A stretch of 64,000 nucleotides of DNA, taken from positions 62,001 to 126,000 of the forward strand of contig JBPCQA010000033.1 in NCBI GenBank assembly GCA_050998615.1, written 5' to 3'. The position numbers were made by a program, and so were the translations under genes. Under the pieces are notes generated by a model that worked only from the letters and a program-made list of their open reading frames with translations, was not told where the DNA came from and ran no database searches. This document shows positions 18,073 through 26,881 of this stretch, piece after piece. Numbering within the stretch: the stretch's first letter is position 1; each line of letters starts with the position of its first letter. The stretch is from JBPCQA01 sp050998615. Its GTDB lineage: Bacteria > Actinomycetota > Actinomycetes > Propionibacteriales > Nocardioidaceae.

Positions 18073-18110
18073 TTGAGTGCAGCACCGAATTAGGACACAA
18101 TGGTGTTGTG
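18073..18110 (+). promoter_or_regulatory. candidate leaderless sufR promoter with overlapping operator
   Basis: A -35-like TTGAGT (18073-18078) is separated by 17 bp from a -10-like CACAAT (18096-18101). Transcription would begin near 18108, the first base of the sufR GTG, giving a leaderless mRNA. A perfect dyad CACAA-N5-TTGTG (18096-18110) covers the -10 and the start codon. It resembles the ACACT-N5-TGTGA type of site I recall for mycobacterial SufR, so autoregulation by SufR is likely. Confidence 0.55.
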
Positions 18111-18914
18111 AAAAGCCTGCAGAGCTCAGCAACGCGGTCAGCGGAGTCGCTGTCACCGGCTCGTGACACGCTTTCCGTTGCGAGCGGGCTCGGAGCGGCC
18201 GACGACCCGCCGACCCGCGAGCGGGTGGCCGCTTCGATTCTGGAGAATGGCCCGTCCACGGCAGCCGCGCTTGCCGAACGGCTCGAGCTCACACCGGCCG
18301 CCGTACGCCGTCATCTCGACCACCTAGTCGAAGAGGGTGCGGTCGAAGCGCGCGAACAGCCCGTGTACGGCGCTCGAGGCAGGGGTCGTCCGGCAAAGGA
18401 TTTCCGGCTCACCGAGTCCGGACGCGACACATTCATCCAGGCCTACGACGATCTAGCGGCCGGCGCCCTGCGATTCCTTAGGGAGTCCGGAGGCGAAGCG
18501 GCGGTCACCGATTTCGCGAGACGCCGTACCGCAGAGCTCGAAGAGCGCTACCGACCCGTCATCGAGGCAACGGCGCCGGCCAACCGCGCCGAGGCGCTCG
18601 CAGAGGTGTTGACCGACGACGGCTACGCTGCCTCGGTCCGCACCGCCCCGACCGGCGACCAGCTGTGCCAGCATCACTGCCCCGTTGCCCACGTAGCTGC
18701 GGAGTTCCCGCAGTTGTGTGAGGCTGAGACCGAGGTTTTCGCTCGTCTGCTGGGACGTCACGTCCAGCGGCTGGCGACCATCGCCCACGGCGATGGAGTG
18801 TGTACGACGAATGTGCCCGACGCCGGTGCGCCACGGAGAATCGGATTGGCCACGAACGGATTGGGCACCGACGACTTCCGCAAATCCACCCCGATTGGGA
18901 GGACAACTTCATGA
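18108..18914 (+). CDS. sufR: SufR Fe-S cluster-binding transcriptional regulator
   Basis: ArsR/DeoR-like repressor of the suf operon that senses Fe-S status, 268 aa from GTG 18108. The winged helix covers RERVAASILENGPSTAAALA to AAVRRHLDHLVEEGAV and the wing GARGRGRPAKDFRLT. Candidate cluster ligands are the cysteines in LCQHHCPVAHVAAEFPQLC, the spacing seen in SufR. Its stop overlaps the sufB start (ATGA). In-frame codons back to 17883 are rejected because they are alanine-rich noise ahead of the promoter. Confidence 0.9.
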   Translation: MKSLQSSATRSAESLSPARDTLSVASGLGAADDPPTRERVAASILENGPSTAAALAERLELTPAAVRRHLDHLVEEGAVEAREQPVYGARGRGRPAKDFRLTESGRDTFIQAYDDLAAGALRFLRESGGEAAVTDFARRRTAELEERYRPVIEATAPANRAEALAEVLTDDGYAASVRTAPTGDQLCQHHCPVAHVAAEFPQLCEAETEVFARLLGRHVQRLATIAHGDGVCTTNVPDAGAPRRIGLATNGLGTDDFRKSTPIGRTTS

Positions 18915-20329
18915 CATCCATCGAGCAGATGAACCCCGAGCTTGAGGGCATCGGCCGCTACCAGTACGGCTGGGCCGACTCCGACCTGGCCGGGGCCACC
19001 GCCACCCGCGGTCTCAATGACACGGTGGTCCGTGGCATCTCCGGACTCAAGCACGAGCCCCAGTGGATGCTCGATCTGCGTTTGAAGGGTCTGAAGCTGT
19101 TCCGCCGCAAGCCGATGCCAAGCTGGGGTTCTGACCTTAGCGGCATCGACTTCGACAACATCAAATACTTCGTTCGCTCGACCGAGCAGCAGGCGACGTC
19201 GTGGGACGACCTTCCCGAAGACATCAAGAACACCTACGACAAGCTCGGCATCCCCGAGGCCGAGAAGCAGCGCCTGGTCGCCGGGGTGGCGGCCCAGTAC
19301 GAGTCGGAGGTCGTCTACCACAAGATCCGCGAGGACCTCGAAGAGCAGGGCGTCCTCTTCCTCGACACCGACACCGCGCTGCGGGAGCACGAGGACATCT
19401 TCAGGGAATACTTCGGCACCGTTATCCCGGTCGGTGACAACAAGTTTGCGGCGCTCAACACTGCGGTATGGTCCGGTGGATCGTTCGTCTACGTGCCAAA
19501 GGGCGTGCACGTCGACATCCCACTGCAGGCGTACTTCCGCATCAACACCGAAAACATGGGTCAGTTCGAGCGCACCTTGATCATCGTCGACGAGGACGCC
19601 TACGTGCACTACGTCGAGGGCTGCACCGCCCCGATCTACTCCTCGGACTCCCTGCACTCCGCAGTGGTCGAGATCATCGTGAAGAAGGGTGGCCGCTGCC
19701 GCTACACGACGATCCAGAACTGGTCGAACAACGTTTACAACCTGGTCACCAAGCGCGCCACCTGCGACGCCGGAGCGACCATGGAGTGGGTGGATGGCAA
19801 CATTGGCTCGAAGGTCACGATGAAATACCCAGCGGTCTACCTGCTCGGCGAACACGCCAAGGGTGAGACGCTTTCGATCGCATTCTCCGGTGAGGGCCAG
19901 CACCAAGACGCCGGCGCGAAAATGGTCCACGCGGCGCCTTACACCTCCAGCTCGATCATCTCCAAGTCGGTCGCTCGCGGCGGCGGCCGGACGTCGTACC
20001 GCGGGCTGGTGCAAGTCAACGACGGCGCCCACCACAGCGCGAGCACCGTGCGCTGTGACGCGCTGCTCGTCGACCAGATCAGCCGCAGCGACACCTATCC
20101 GTACGTCGACGTGCGCGAGGACGAGGTCTCGATGGGCCACGAGGCGACGGTGTCGAAAGTCAGCGACGATCAGCTCTTCTACCTGATGAGCCGCGGCATG
20201 GCGGAGGACGAGGCGATGGCGATGATCGTGCGCGGCTTCATCGAGCCGATCGCACGTGAGCTGCCGATGGAGTATGCGCTCGAGCTCAACCGGCTGATCG
20301 AGCTCCAAATGGAGGGGGCAGTTGGATAG
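18911..20329 (+). CDS. sufB: Fe-S cluster assembly protein SufB
   Basis: Scaffold subunit of the SufBCD complex on which Fe-S clusters form, 472 aa. ATG 18911 follows AGGAC and overlaps the sufR stop. Conserved core sequences include TAVWSGGSFVYVPKGVHVDI, HYVEGCTAP and DAGAKMVHAAPYTSSSIISK, the last typical of the SufB beta-helix. No intein is present, unlike some mycobacterial SufB genes. Confidence 0.96.
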   Translation: MTSIEQMNPELEGIGRYQYGWADSDLAGATATRGLNDTVVRGISGLKHEPQWMLDLRLKGLKLFRRKPMPSWGSDLSGIDFDNIKYFVRSTEQQATSWDDLPEDIKNTYDKLGIPEAEKQRLVAGVAAQYESEVVYHKIREDLEEQGVLFLDTDTALREHEDIFREYFGTVIPVGDNKFAALNTAVWSGGSFVYVPKGVHVDIPLQAYFRINTENMGQFERTLIIVDEDAYVHYVEGCTAPIYSSDSLHSAVVEIIVKKGGRCRYTTIQNWSNNVYNLVTKRATCDAGATMEWVDGNIGSKVTMKYPAVYLLGEHAKGETLSIAFSGEGQHQDAGAKMVHAAPYTSSSIISKSVARGGGRTSYRGLVQVNDGAHHSASTVRCDALLVDQISRSDTYPYVDVREDEVSMGHEATVSKVSDDQLFYLMSRGMAEDEAMAMIVRGFIEPIARELPMEYALELNRLIELQMEGAVG

Positions 20330-20384
20330 CGACCTTTGGCCGCTGGCGACCTACGGTCGCAAAATCCAACTGCCATCGATGGGG

Positions 20385-20496
20385 TGGCTGAGGTTCAGGC
20401 TCCGGTCGCTGGAAACCTAACCGCATCGTAACGGATGGTTGAGGAACGGCTGAGGTTGACGGAGATTGGACTGCAGCTTTACGAATGGCTGAGGTT
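20385..20496 (+). repeat. TGGYTGAGGTT direct repeats between sufB and sufD
   Basis: The gap of about 240 bases after sufB carries four copies of a short unit: TGGCTGAGGTT at 20385 and 20486, TGGTTGAGGAA at 20436 and CGGCTGAGGTT at 20448. The stretch is less GC-rich than its neighbours. It breaks an otherwise tightly packed operon. Confidence 0.6.
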
Positions 20497-20567
20497 TGCT
20501 TGGGGTTGACTTGTGAAATGAAATGACCCGGCTGGCTAGTTTTGCAGGTCGAGAAGAGAGATTTGAC

Positions 20568-21740
20568 GTGGTGAGCAATGTTGCGGACGCTGTCGAGACT
20601 GTCGCCAGCCATCTGCACCCAAGACCCTCCTATGACCTAGCGGACCATCCGGTCCCCACCGGTTTGGAGGAGGTGTGGCGCTTCACGCCGATCAAGCGGC
20701 TTCGCGGTTTGCTCGACGGCGAGCCGTCCGACGGGCACCTGAAGTGGGACGCGGACGTCCCAGCCGGTGTCACGTTCACCGACATCTCGGCAGCCGAGGC
20801 GAGAATGCTCGGCGAGATGCTGCCGTCGGATCGGCCCTCGGCGTTGGCGGTCGCCAACGCCGGTGGCGCGGTATTGGTCGACGTGCCTGCCGACACCGAG
20901 CTCGCGCAGCCGCTGGTCGTGCACCTGAGCGGCACGTCACCCGACGAGCTGGTGTGGGGTCACATCGTGGTAAGGCTGGGACGGCACGCCAAGGCCACCA
21001 TCGTCTTCGAGCACACCGGCAGCGCGCGTTACAGCGCGTCCACGTCAGTGCTGGTCGGCGACAACGCAAAGCTCGACTTGGTGTCGGTGCAGCTTTGGGA
21101 CGACGACGCAGTCCACCTCGGCCAGGTGGGCACCCGGGTCGGGCGTGACGCACAGGTGCGGATGTTTCAGGCAAGTCTCGGCGGCGATCTGGTTCGCATT
21201 GTCGAGAACGTCGAGTACGCCGGCCCGGGCGGCGAGCTCGAAATGTTCGGGCTCTACTTCGTCGACGCGTCACAGCACATCGAACACCGGCTCTTCGTCG
21301 ACCACAATCAGCCACACACCAAGAGCAATGCGGTCTACAAGGGCGGTCTGCAGGGCAACGGCGCCCACTCGGTATGGGTCGGCGACGTGCTGATCCGCAA
21401 GGAAGCCGAGGGAATCGAAACGTTCGAAACGAACCGCAACCTGGTGCTCACCGACGGTTGTCGCGCGGACTCGGTGCCCAACCTGGAGATCGAGACTGGT
21501 GAGATCAAGGGTGCCGGGCATGCGTCGGCTACTGGTCGCTTCGATGACGAGCAACTGTTCTATCTGCAGTCGCGGGGGCTGACCGAAGACGAGGCACGAC
21601 GTCTCGTCGTACACGGCTTCTTTGCCGACATCGTGCGCCGGATCCGCGTACCGGAAGTTGAGCAGCGGCTGCTCGCCGCCGTCGAGCTGGAGTTGGCTCA
21701 GACGGTCGGCGTCAATCCGCTCACCGCGGTGGGCACATGA
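20568..21740 (+). CDS. sufD: Fe-S cluster assembly protein SufD
   Basis: Partner of SufB in the SufBC2D scaffold, about 390 aa. The C-terminal beta-helix has DASQHIEHRLFVDHNQPHTK, GAHSVWVGDVLIRKEAEGIE and QLFYLQSRGLTEDEARRL. GTG 20568 is preferred because GAGAAGAGAG lies seven bases upstream; GTG 20571 and ATG 20523 are alternatives. The stop overlaps the start of the ferredoxin gene (ATGA). Confidence 0.93.
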   Translation: MVSNVADAVETVASHLHPRPSYDLADHPVPTGLEEVWRFTPIKRLRGLLDGEPSDGHLKWDADVPAGVTFTDISAAEARMLGEMLPSDRPSALAVANAGGAVLVDVPADTELAQPLVVHLSGTSPDELVWGHIVVRLGRHAKATIVFEHTGSARYSASTSVLVGDNAKLDLVSVQLWDDDAVHLGQVGTRVGRDAQVRMFQASLGGDLVRIVENVEYAGPGGELEMFGLYFVDASQHIEHRLFVDHNQPHTKSNAVYKGGLQGNGAHSVWVGDVLIRKEAEGIETFETNRNLVLTDGCRADSVPNLEIETGEIKGAGHASATGRFDDEQLFYLQSRGLTEDEARRLVVHGFFADIVRRIRVPEVEQRLLAAVELELAQTVGVNPLTAVGT

Positions 21741-22081
21741 GCGGTTTCCAACGCGCCTGCGCGCTCGAAGACGTGCCGGTGGGTGGAGTGCTCGCGGTCG
21801 AGGTCGACGGCGAGGGCGTCGCGATCGTGCGCACCGAAACCGAGGTTTTCGCGATCCTCGACGAGTGCTCACACGCCGCGATCGCGCTCAGCGAAGGTGA
21901 GGTGGATCAGGTCGAGTGCGAGATCGAATGCTGGTTCCACGGCTCACGCTTCGACCTGCGTTCGGGAAAACCCACCGGGCTGCCGGCCACCGAGCCGGTC
22001 CCCGTCTATCCCTGCAAGGTTGAGTCCGGCGACGTGGTCGTCGACGTCAACAACCCCCGCAATACCGATACGGAGAGCTAA
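21737..22081 (+). CDS. Rieske-type (non-heme iron) ferredoxin
   Basis: A 114-aa [2Fe-2S] protein with Rieske ligands CSH near residue 44 and CWFH near residue 64. It is embedded between sufD and sufC, the usual place of a Rieske ferredoxin in actinobacterial suf operons. It may supply electrons for cluster assembly, which is an inference from position. The start overlaps the sufD stop and the stop is three bases before sufC. Confidence 0.9.
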   Translation: MSGFQRACALEDVPVGGVLAVEVDGEGVAIVRTETEVFAILDECSHAAIALSEGEVDQVECEIECWFHGSRFDLRSGKPTGLPATEPVPVYPCKVESGDVVVDVNNPRNTDTES

Positions 22082-22084
22082 CCG

Positions 22085-22843
22085 ATGGCCACCCTGGAAA
22101 TCCACAACCTGCACGTCGCGGTGATGACAGAAGACGGCCAAAAGCCGATCCTGCGGGGCGTCGATCTGACCGTGAAATCGGGTGAAACGCACGCGATCAT
22201 GGGTCCCAACGGCTCCGGCAAGTCCACACTTGCCTACTCGATCGCCGGCCACCCGAAGTACCTCGTCACCGACGGCTCGGTCACCTTGGACGGTGTCGAC
22301 GTGTTGTCGATGACGGTTGACGAGCGTGCTCGGGCCGGGCTCTTCCTGGCGATGCAGTACCCCGTCGAGGTGCCGGGCGTCTCGGTTTCGAACTTCTTGC
22401 GGACCGCCAAGACGGCGCTCGACGGTCAGGCGCCGAAACTGCGCACCTGGGCCAAGGACGTCAACGACGCGATGGACCAAGTGAAGATGGACCGTGACTT
22501 CGCCCAGCGCAACGTCAACGAAGGGTTCTCCGGCGGGGAGAAGAAGCGCCACGAGATCGTGCAGCTTGAGCTGCTCAACCCGAAGTTCGCAATCCTGGAC
22601 GAGACCGACTCCGGCCTCGACATCGACGCACTCAAGATCGTGTCCGAAGGTGTAAACCGCTTCCGCAGCCAAGGCGACCGCGGCGTGCTGCTGATCACCC
22701 ACTACACCCGCATCCTGCGCTACATCCAGCCGGACTTCGTGCACGTCTTCGTCAGCGGTCGGATTGCCGAGCAGGGTGGCTCGGAGTTGGCCGAGCAGTT
22801 GGAGGCGGAAGGCTACGACAAGTACGTCCGAGTGAACGCCTGA
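22085..22843 (+). CDS. sufC: Fe-S cluster assembly ATPase SufC
   Basis: ABC-type ATPase of the SufBCD complex, 252 aa. Walker A is MGPNGSGKSTL, the signature FSGGEKKRHEIVQL and Walker B FAILDETDSGLD, where the final D after SGL is typical of SufC. The H-loop is LLITHYTRIL. It powers the conformational change that exposes the cluster-building site on SufB-SufD. Confidence 0.96.
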   Translation: MATLEIHNLHVAVMTEDGQKPILRGVDLTVKSGETHAIMGPNGSGKSTLAYSIAGHPKYLVTDGSVTLDGVDVLSMTVDERARAGLFLAMQYPVEVPGVSVSNFLRTAKTALDGQAPKLRTWAKDVNDAMDQVKMDRDFAQRNVNEGFSGGEKKRHEIVQLELLNPKFAILDETDSGLDIDALKIVSEGVNRFRSQGDRGVLLITHYTRILRYIQPDFVHVFVSGRIAEQGGSELAEQLEAEGYDKYVRVNA

Positions 22844-22924
22844 GCGTGCGGCGCCGGGGCGCGGCGGGTTGGCGTGCGATGCATCCCGCCATGTGCTGCC
22901 GAGATTCAGGAGAGGAGTCAAGCC

Positions 22925-24199
22925 ATGCCAGTCCAAGACATCCACGCCTCGGATGTGCTCGACACCGAGCAGATCCGGGCCGACTTCCCGATCCTGAGTC
23001 GGCGTCTCGAAGGTAACCACCCGCTCGTCTACCTCGACAGCGCCAACACGTCACAAAAGCCACGCCAGGTGATTGACGCAGTGGCTCGGCACTATGCACT
23101 GCACAACGCCAACGTCGCCCGGGCCGTGCACCAGCTCGGCACCGAGTCGACGGCCGCGTACGAACGGGCGCGTGACAAGGTTGCCGCGTTCATCGGGGCG
23201 CCATCTCGCGACGAGGTAATCTTCACCAAGAACGCCACCGAGGCGCTCAACCTGGTTGCGAATACGCTGGCCTGGGCCGACGGCGACTACCGGATCGGTG
23301 CCAGCGATGAAATCTTCATCACCGAGATGGAGCACCACTCCAATATCGTGCCCTGGCAGCTGCTGACCGAACGCAAACAAGCTCGGCTGCGCTGGCTCGG
23401 TCTGACCGACGAGGGCCGGCTCGACCTCTGTGACATTGACGATTTGATCACCGAACGCACCAAAGTGGTGTCACTGGTCTGGGTGTCCAATATGCTCGGC
23501 ACCGTTAACCCGATCGCCGACATCGCGCGGCGTGCCCATGACGTGGGCGCACTCGTCGTGGTCGACGCCTCGCAGGCGGTGCCGCAGCTTGCCGTCGACG
23601 TCGGCTCGCTGGGCGCCGACCTGGTGGCATTCACGGGTCACAAGATGCTCGGGCCGACTGGAATTGGTGTGCTCTGGGGTCGCGCACACGTGCTGAACGC
23701 GCTCCCGCCGTTTCTTGGTGGCGGCGACATGATCGAAACCGTCGCGATGAGCGGATCGACGTACGCCGGCATCCCGCACAAATTCGAAGCGGGCACGCCG
23801 CCGATCGTGCAGGCCATCGGGCTGGGCGCCGCGGTCGACTACCTTTCGGCAATCGGGATGGACAACGTGGCGGCGCACGAGCAGGCGATAACCGATTACA
23901 CGCTCACGCGGTTGCGAGAGCTTGACGGGGTGCGGATTCTCGGGCCCACTGAAATGGTGGATCGTGGTGGCGCGGTAAGTTTCACGGTCGACGGCGTGCA
24001 CCCGCACGATGTGAGCCAGGTGCTGGACTCGCTCGGTGTCGCCGTACGAGCCGGCCATCATTGTGCGAAACCGGCGCATGCGCGGTTCGGCGTACAGGCG
24101 TCCACTCGCGCGTCGGGCTACCTCTACACGACCGTCGGCGAGGTCGACGCCTTCATCGACGGCCTCGAGCACACGAAGCGATTCTTCGGGAGACCTTGA
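22925..24199 (+). CDS. sufS: cysteine desulfurase SufS
   Basis: PLP enzyme that takes sulfur from cysteine for cluster assembly, 424 aa. The PLP lysine is in FTGHKMLGPTGIGVL and the persulfide cysteine in RAGHHCAKPAH, the class II (SufS/CsdA) pattern. ATG 22925 has the ribosome site AGGAGAGGAG; codons upstream to 22874 are not used. Its stop overlaps the sufU start by one base (TGATG). Confidence 0.96.
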   Translation: MPVQDIHASDVLDTEQIRADFPILSRRLEGNHPLVYLDSANTSQKPRQVIDAVARHYALHNANVARAVHQLGTESTAAYERARDKVAAFIGAPSRDEVIFTKNATEALNLVANTLAWADGDYRIGASDEIFITEMEHHSNIVPWQLLTERKQARLRWLGLTDEGRLDLCDIDDLITERTKVVSLVWVSNMLGTVNPIADIARRAHDVGALVVVDASQAVPQLAVDVGSLGADLVAFTGHKMLGPTGIGVLWGRAHVLNALPPFLGGGDMIETVAMSGSTYAGIPHKFEAGTPPIVQAIGLGAAVDYLSAIGMDNVAAHEQAITDYTLTRLRELDGVRILGPTEMVDRGGAVSFTVDGVHPHDVSQVLDSLGVAVRAGHHCAKPAHARFGVQASTRASGYLYTTVGEVDAFIDGLEHTKRFFGRP

Positions 24200-24645
24200 T
24201 GGATCTCGACCACCTCTACCAAGAGATTATCCTCGACCACTATCGCTCACCCCATCATGCGGGGCTGCGCGAGCCGTTCGAGGCGGAGGTCCACCACGTC
24301 AATCCCACCTGCGGGGACGAGGTGACGATGCGGGTGCACCTTGCGGATGGCCTCGTCGCGGACGTCTCGTACGACGCAGAGGGTTGCTCGATCTCGCAGG
24401 CGTCAACGTCGGTGCTGACGGATTTGCTTATCGGCAAGTCGGTTGAGGAGTGCATGGCTGTGCTTGACGACTTCGTGACCTTGATGCAAGGACGCGGACA
24501 CGTCGACCCAGACGAGGGCATGCTCGAGGACGGCATCGCGTTCGCTGGTGTCGCGAAGTTCCCGGCTCGCGTCAAGTGCGCGCTGTTGGGTTGGATGGCC
24601 TGGAAAGATGCGACGGCAAGAGCCGTCGCCGATGTGGAGGTATGA
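24199..24645 (+). CDS. sufU: SufU sulfur-transfer protein
   Basis: Zinc-dependent sulfurtransferase that accepts persulfide from SufS, 148 aa. The three cysteines occur in NPTCGDEVT, AEGCSISQAS and VKCALLGW, with Asp in the first motif, the usual metal site. Translation is coupled to sufS at the TGATG junction. Confidence 0.95.
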   Translation: MDLDHLYQEIILDHYRSPHHAGLREPFEAEVHHVNPTCGDEVTMRVHLADGLVADVSYDAEGCSISQASTSVLTDLLIGKSVEECMAVLDDFVTLMQGRGHVDPDEGMLEDGIAFAGVAKFPARVKCALLGWMAWKDATARAVADVEV

Positions 24646-24646
24646 G

Positions 24647-25027
24647 ATGACGCATGACACCAGCGACCTGCCAGACGTCGACCTGACCCCGGCCGGCGCA
24701 CCCGACGCACCCGGAGCAGCGGTCGCCCGCGAGGATGTGTTGGAAGCACTGAAGGACGTCGTCGATCCGGAGCTCGGCATCAACGTGGTCGACCTCGGCC
24801 TGATCTACGACGTGTCAGTGGACGAGTCCAACGTCGCGACCATTGACATGACGCTGACTTCGGCCGCCTGCCCACTCACCGACGTGATCGAGGACCAGAC
24901 CCGCACGTCGCTCGAGGGGCTGGTCAACGACTTCCGGATCAACTGGGTGTGGATGCCGCCGTGGGGTCCCGACAAGATCACCGACGACGGTCGCGAGATG
25001 TTGCGAGCACTGGGTTTCAACGTCTAA
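24647..25027 (+). CDS. DUF59/SufT-like metal-sulfur cluster assembly factor
   Basis: The final gene of the suf operon encodes 126 aa. The MIP18/PaaD-like domain begins at REDVLEALKDVVDPELGINV and includes DMTLTSAACPLTDVI with the conserved cysteine. The first ~25 residues are acidic and proline-rich. A ribosome site (TGGAGG) precedes the ATG. Orthologues (Rv1466-type) help mature Fe-S proteins. Confidence 0.92.
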   Translation: MTHDTSDLPDVDLTPAGAPDAPGAAVAREDVLEALKDVVDPELGINVVDLGLIYDVSVDESNVATIDMTLTSAACPLTDVIEDQTRTSLEGLVNDFRINWVWMPPWGPDKITDDGREMLRALGFNV

Positions 25028-25055
25028 CTGGGAAAAACCTGACGGCTCGGCGACG

Positions 25056-26660
25056 CTAGCTGGCGGGCACCTGGTTGCGCACGGGCAGCGGGAAGTGGCC
25101 GACGTTGTCCTGGGCGCGGTAGCGACGTCCCACCGGGCCGGTCGCGAAGGCGCGAAGCACGTTTGTTGTCACCTCTCGAGCGAACATGTTGTCTTTCGCC
25201 GGCAGTGTGGCACAACGGAGCCCCAGTGCGCAGGTCCAGCGTTGCGTGCCGAAGTCGATGACCCCAGCGCCGGAGGGGGTGGTGTAGTACGTCGACTCGG
25301 CCGACGTCGGCGAGCCACCACAGGAGTAGTCGGCGTACGACAAGATCTGCAACGGGCGAGGCGTCGAAGGGACCGGATAGACCCGGTCTGCCTCCTGGGC
25401 GACGAGATGGGGAAACTCGCTGCCAAGCCGTGCCCCAGTGCCGCGGAACCCCCACCAGCTTGGCGAGACCACGCGATACGGCGCGTCGACCGGGTAGCAC
25501 TCGTACAGTGTCCCGGTGAGCGAGTTCTCCGGGTCAGGATGTGGCGGGTCACGCCACCGGGCGGTCGTCTGGGCCGGATCGACGTAGCGCAACGGGTCGG
25601 CGACCGACGCGTCGGACTTGTATCCGACCACGATGCGGTCAGGGCCAGACGACGCAACCTGCAGTCGGACCCGCCAGTACATCGTGTTAGAGCTGAGGAA
25701 CGCGAGGTTCGTGCCCGCGTCACGCGCCGCGGTGACGTAGCGTCGCTCCGGGACCGTCCAGTACTCGTCATGACCCATGGAGACATAGCCGGCGGCACCG
25801 CGCAGCAGATCGGGGTGTACGGCGACGTCGACGCTGGTCTGGTAGCCCAGCGGCAGGCCGATTCGTTCCGCGAGCACCACGGTTGGCAGCACGTTGTAGA
25901 GGAACTGGTTGGCGCCAGGCGGAGGGTTCGGCCGGTCGAAGCTCACCGCCCAGCTGCGAGACTTGCCCGCCGGTGCTTGGTAGAGGTCGTAGCCTCCCCA
26001 CGTGTTGTAGGCCTGCCAGTCGATCACCGGCGAGACCAAGACGACCCGCGCCTGTGTGCTGGGCGAGCGCACCGTGAACGGGACGAAGGCCTGGTATCCC
26101 GACGATGCGACGAGCTTGAACAGGTAGAATCCGGCAGGCCAGTGCGCCGTGCTGACCGTGAGCGACGGAATCCAGCCGGCCACGACCGTCCGGGTCGCGG
26201 CAACCAGCTTGGCCGCGTGCTGACGGATGCCCTTCACCTGTGGTGACGTCCAGATGAGTCGCCCGGCACCGTCTCGGTAACCTCCGATCCGATAGGCCTG
26301 GACCCGGAAGCTGGCAGCCGAGGTGGAGACCATGAGTCGGACGGATCCTCCGGGCAGCACACTAACCGGGTTGGTGTATCCCTCGATCTGATGGTGGGTG
26401 GCGGGTCGGGTGAGCCGCCAGGCCGATGTGCCGCGAAGTTGGCGCGGCTGTGGAGCGGGCGGGTGGTGGCTGGGTGATGCGCCGGGCGGGCGAGCCCCGG
26501 TTGCCGTGGATGCCCCCGGGCCCACGCCGGTTGTGGTGCCGGCCGACCCCGCCGCCGGCTGCGGTGACGCGGAAGTGCTGCAGGCGCCGGCTGCCAAGGC
26601 CAGTGTCGCGGCAATCACGGCAGTAAGTGCCCGCGCTCCATGCCACCGCGCCGCAGACAT
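25056..26660 (-). CDS. lipoprotein with N,N-dimethylformamidase beta-subunit-like domain
   Basis: A 534-aa exported protein. The first ~28 residues are a lipoprotein-type signal (basic start, ALTAVIAATLALAAGACS, with Cys at ~27), then a ~50-residue Ala/Pro/Thr-rich linker. The rest resembles the large subunit of N,N-dimethylformamidase: GYTNPVSVLPGGSVRLMVST, RIGGYRDGAGRLIW, YDLYQAP, YVSMGHDEYWT. Most such actinobacterial proteins have no tested substrate, so amidase activity should not be assumed. It is convergent with the suf operon. Confidence 0.8.
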   Translation of the reverse strand: MSAARWHGARALTAVIAATLALAAGACSTSASPQPAAGSAGTTTGVGPGASTATGARPPGASPSHHPPAPQPRQLRGTSAWRLTRPATHHQIEGYTNPVSVLPGGSVRLMVSTSAASFRVQAYRIGGYRDGAGRLIWTSPQVKGIRQHAAKLVAATRTVVAGWIPSLTVSTAHWPAGFYLFKLVASSGYQAFVPFTVRSPSTQARVVLVSPVIDWQAYNTWGGYDLYQAPAGKSRSWAVSFDRPNPPPGANQFLYNVLPTVVLAERIGLPLGYQTSVDVAVHPDLLRGAAGYVSMGHDEYWTVPERRYVTAARDAGTNLAFLSSNTMYWRVRLQVASSGPDRIVVGYKSDASVADPLRYVDPAQTTARWRDPPHPDPENSLTGTLYECYPVDAPYRVVSPSWWGFRGTGARLGSEFPHLVAQEADRVYPVPSTPRPLQILSYADYSCGGSPTSAESTYYTTPSGAGVIDFGTQRWTCALGLRCATLPAKDNMFAREVTTNVLRAFATGPVGRRYRAQDNVGHFPLPVRNQVPAS

Positions 26661-26788
26661 CCCCGGTCAGGCCTTGGGTTTGGTCGGTTTGCCGGAGGGC
26701 TCGATGAGTGGATGCTCGAGTGCACGATCGGTGCGGCCGGGTGGCGGGTTGAGCGACCCGAGGCCTTGTCGCCTTTCCATAACCCCTA

Positions 26789-26875
26789 TTGGATCAGCTG
26801 TCGGAACAGTTGCGCGAGTTCTCGGTGCTCGAGGTCTCGAAGACGCAGTACGCCGCCCTCCAGCCCGCGGACTGA
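26789..26875 (+). pseudogene. C-terminal remnant of an unrecognised plus-strand gene
   Basis: After an in-frame TAA at 26780, 28 codons read LLDQLSEQLREFSVLEVSK and so on to QPAD and a TGA, with almost every codon ending in G or C. That bias is much stronger than in the flanking sequence, so this is probably the tail of a decayed gene. On the opposite strand 26667-26885 also ends in a coding-like tail (PSGKPTKPKA), so the whole 26661-26881 stretch looks like gene debris. Confidence 0.3.
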
Positions 26876-26881
26876 CGTCGC

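Larger units (their letters stand above)
17648..18107. other. long upstream region of the suf operon
   Basis: About 460 bases between divergent transcription units. I see no convincing gene. An open plus-strand frame from 17883 runs into sufR but lacks coding character before 18108. The region holds a degenerate copy of the dispersed repeat (17995-18036), a perfect 20-bp palindrome (18042-18061) and a candidate promoter with an overlapping dyad. Confidence 0.6.

Noticed and set aside
17883..18107. An N-terminal extension of sufR from 17883
   Set aside because: The 75 extra codons include the palindrome-encoded alanine run and cover the promoter-like elements; SufR proteins begin near the GTG at 18108.
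18758..20308. A 516-codon minus-strand open frame over sufB
   Set aside because: Antisense to sufB, which matches its family along its full length.
18911..20329. An intein in sufB, as in M. tuberculosis
   Set aside because: The reading frame is uninterrupted at 472 aa, and no extra domain lies between conserved segments.
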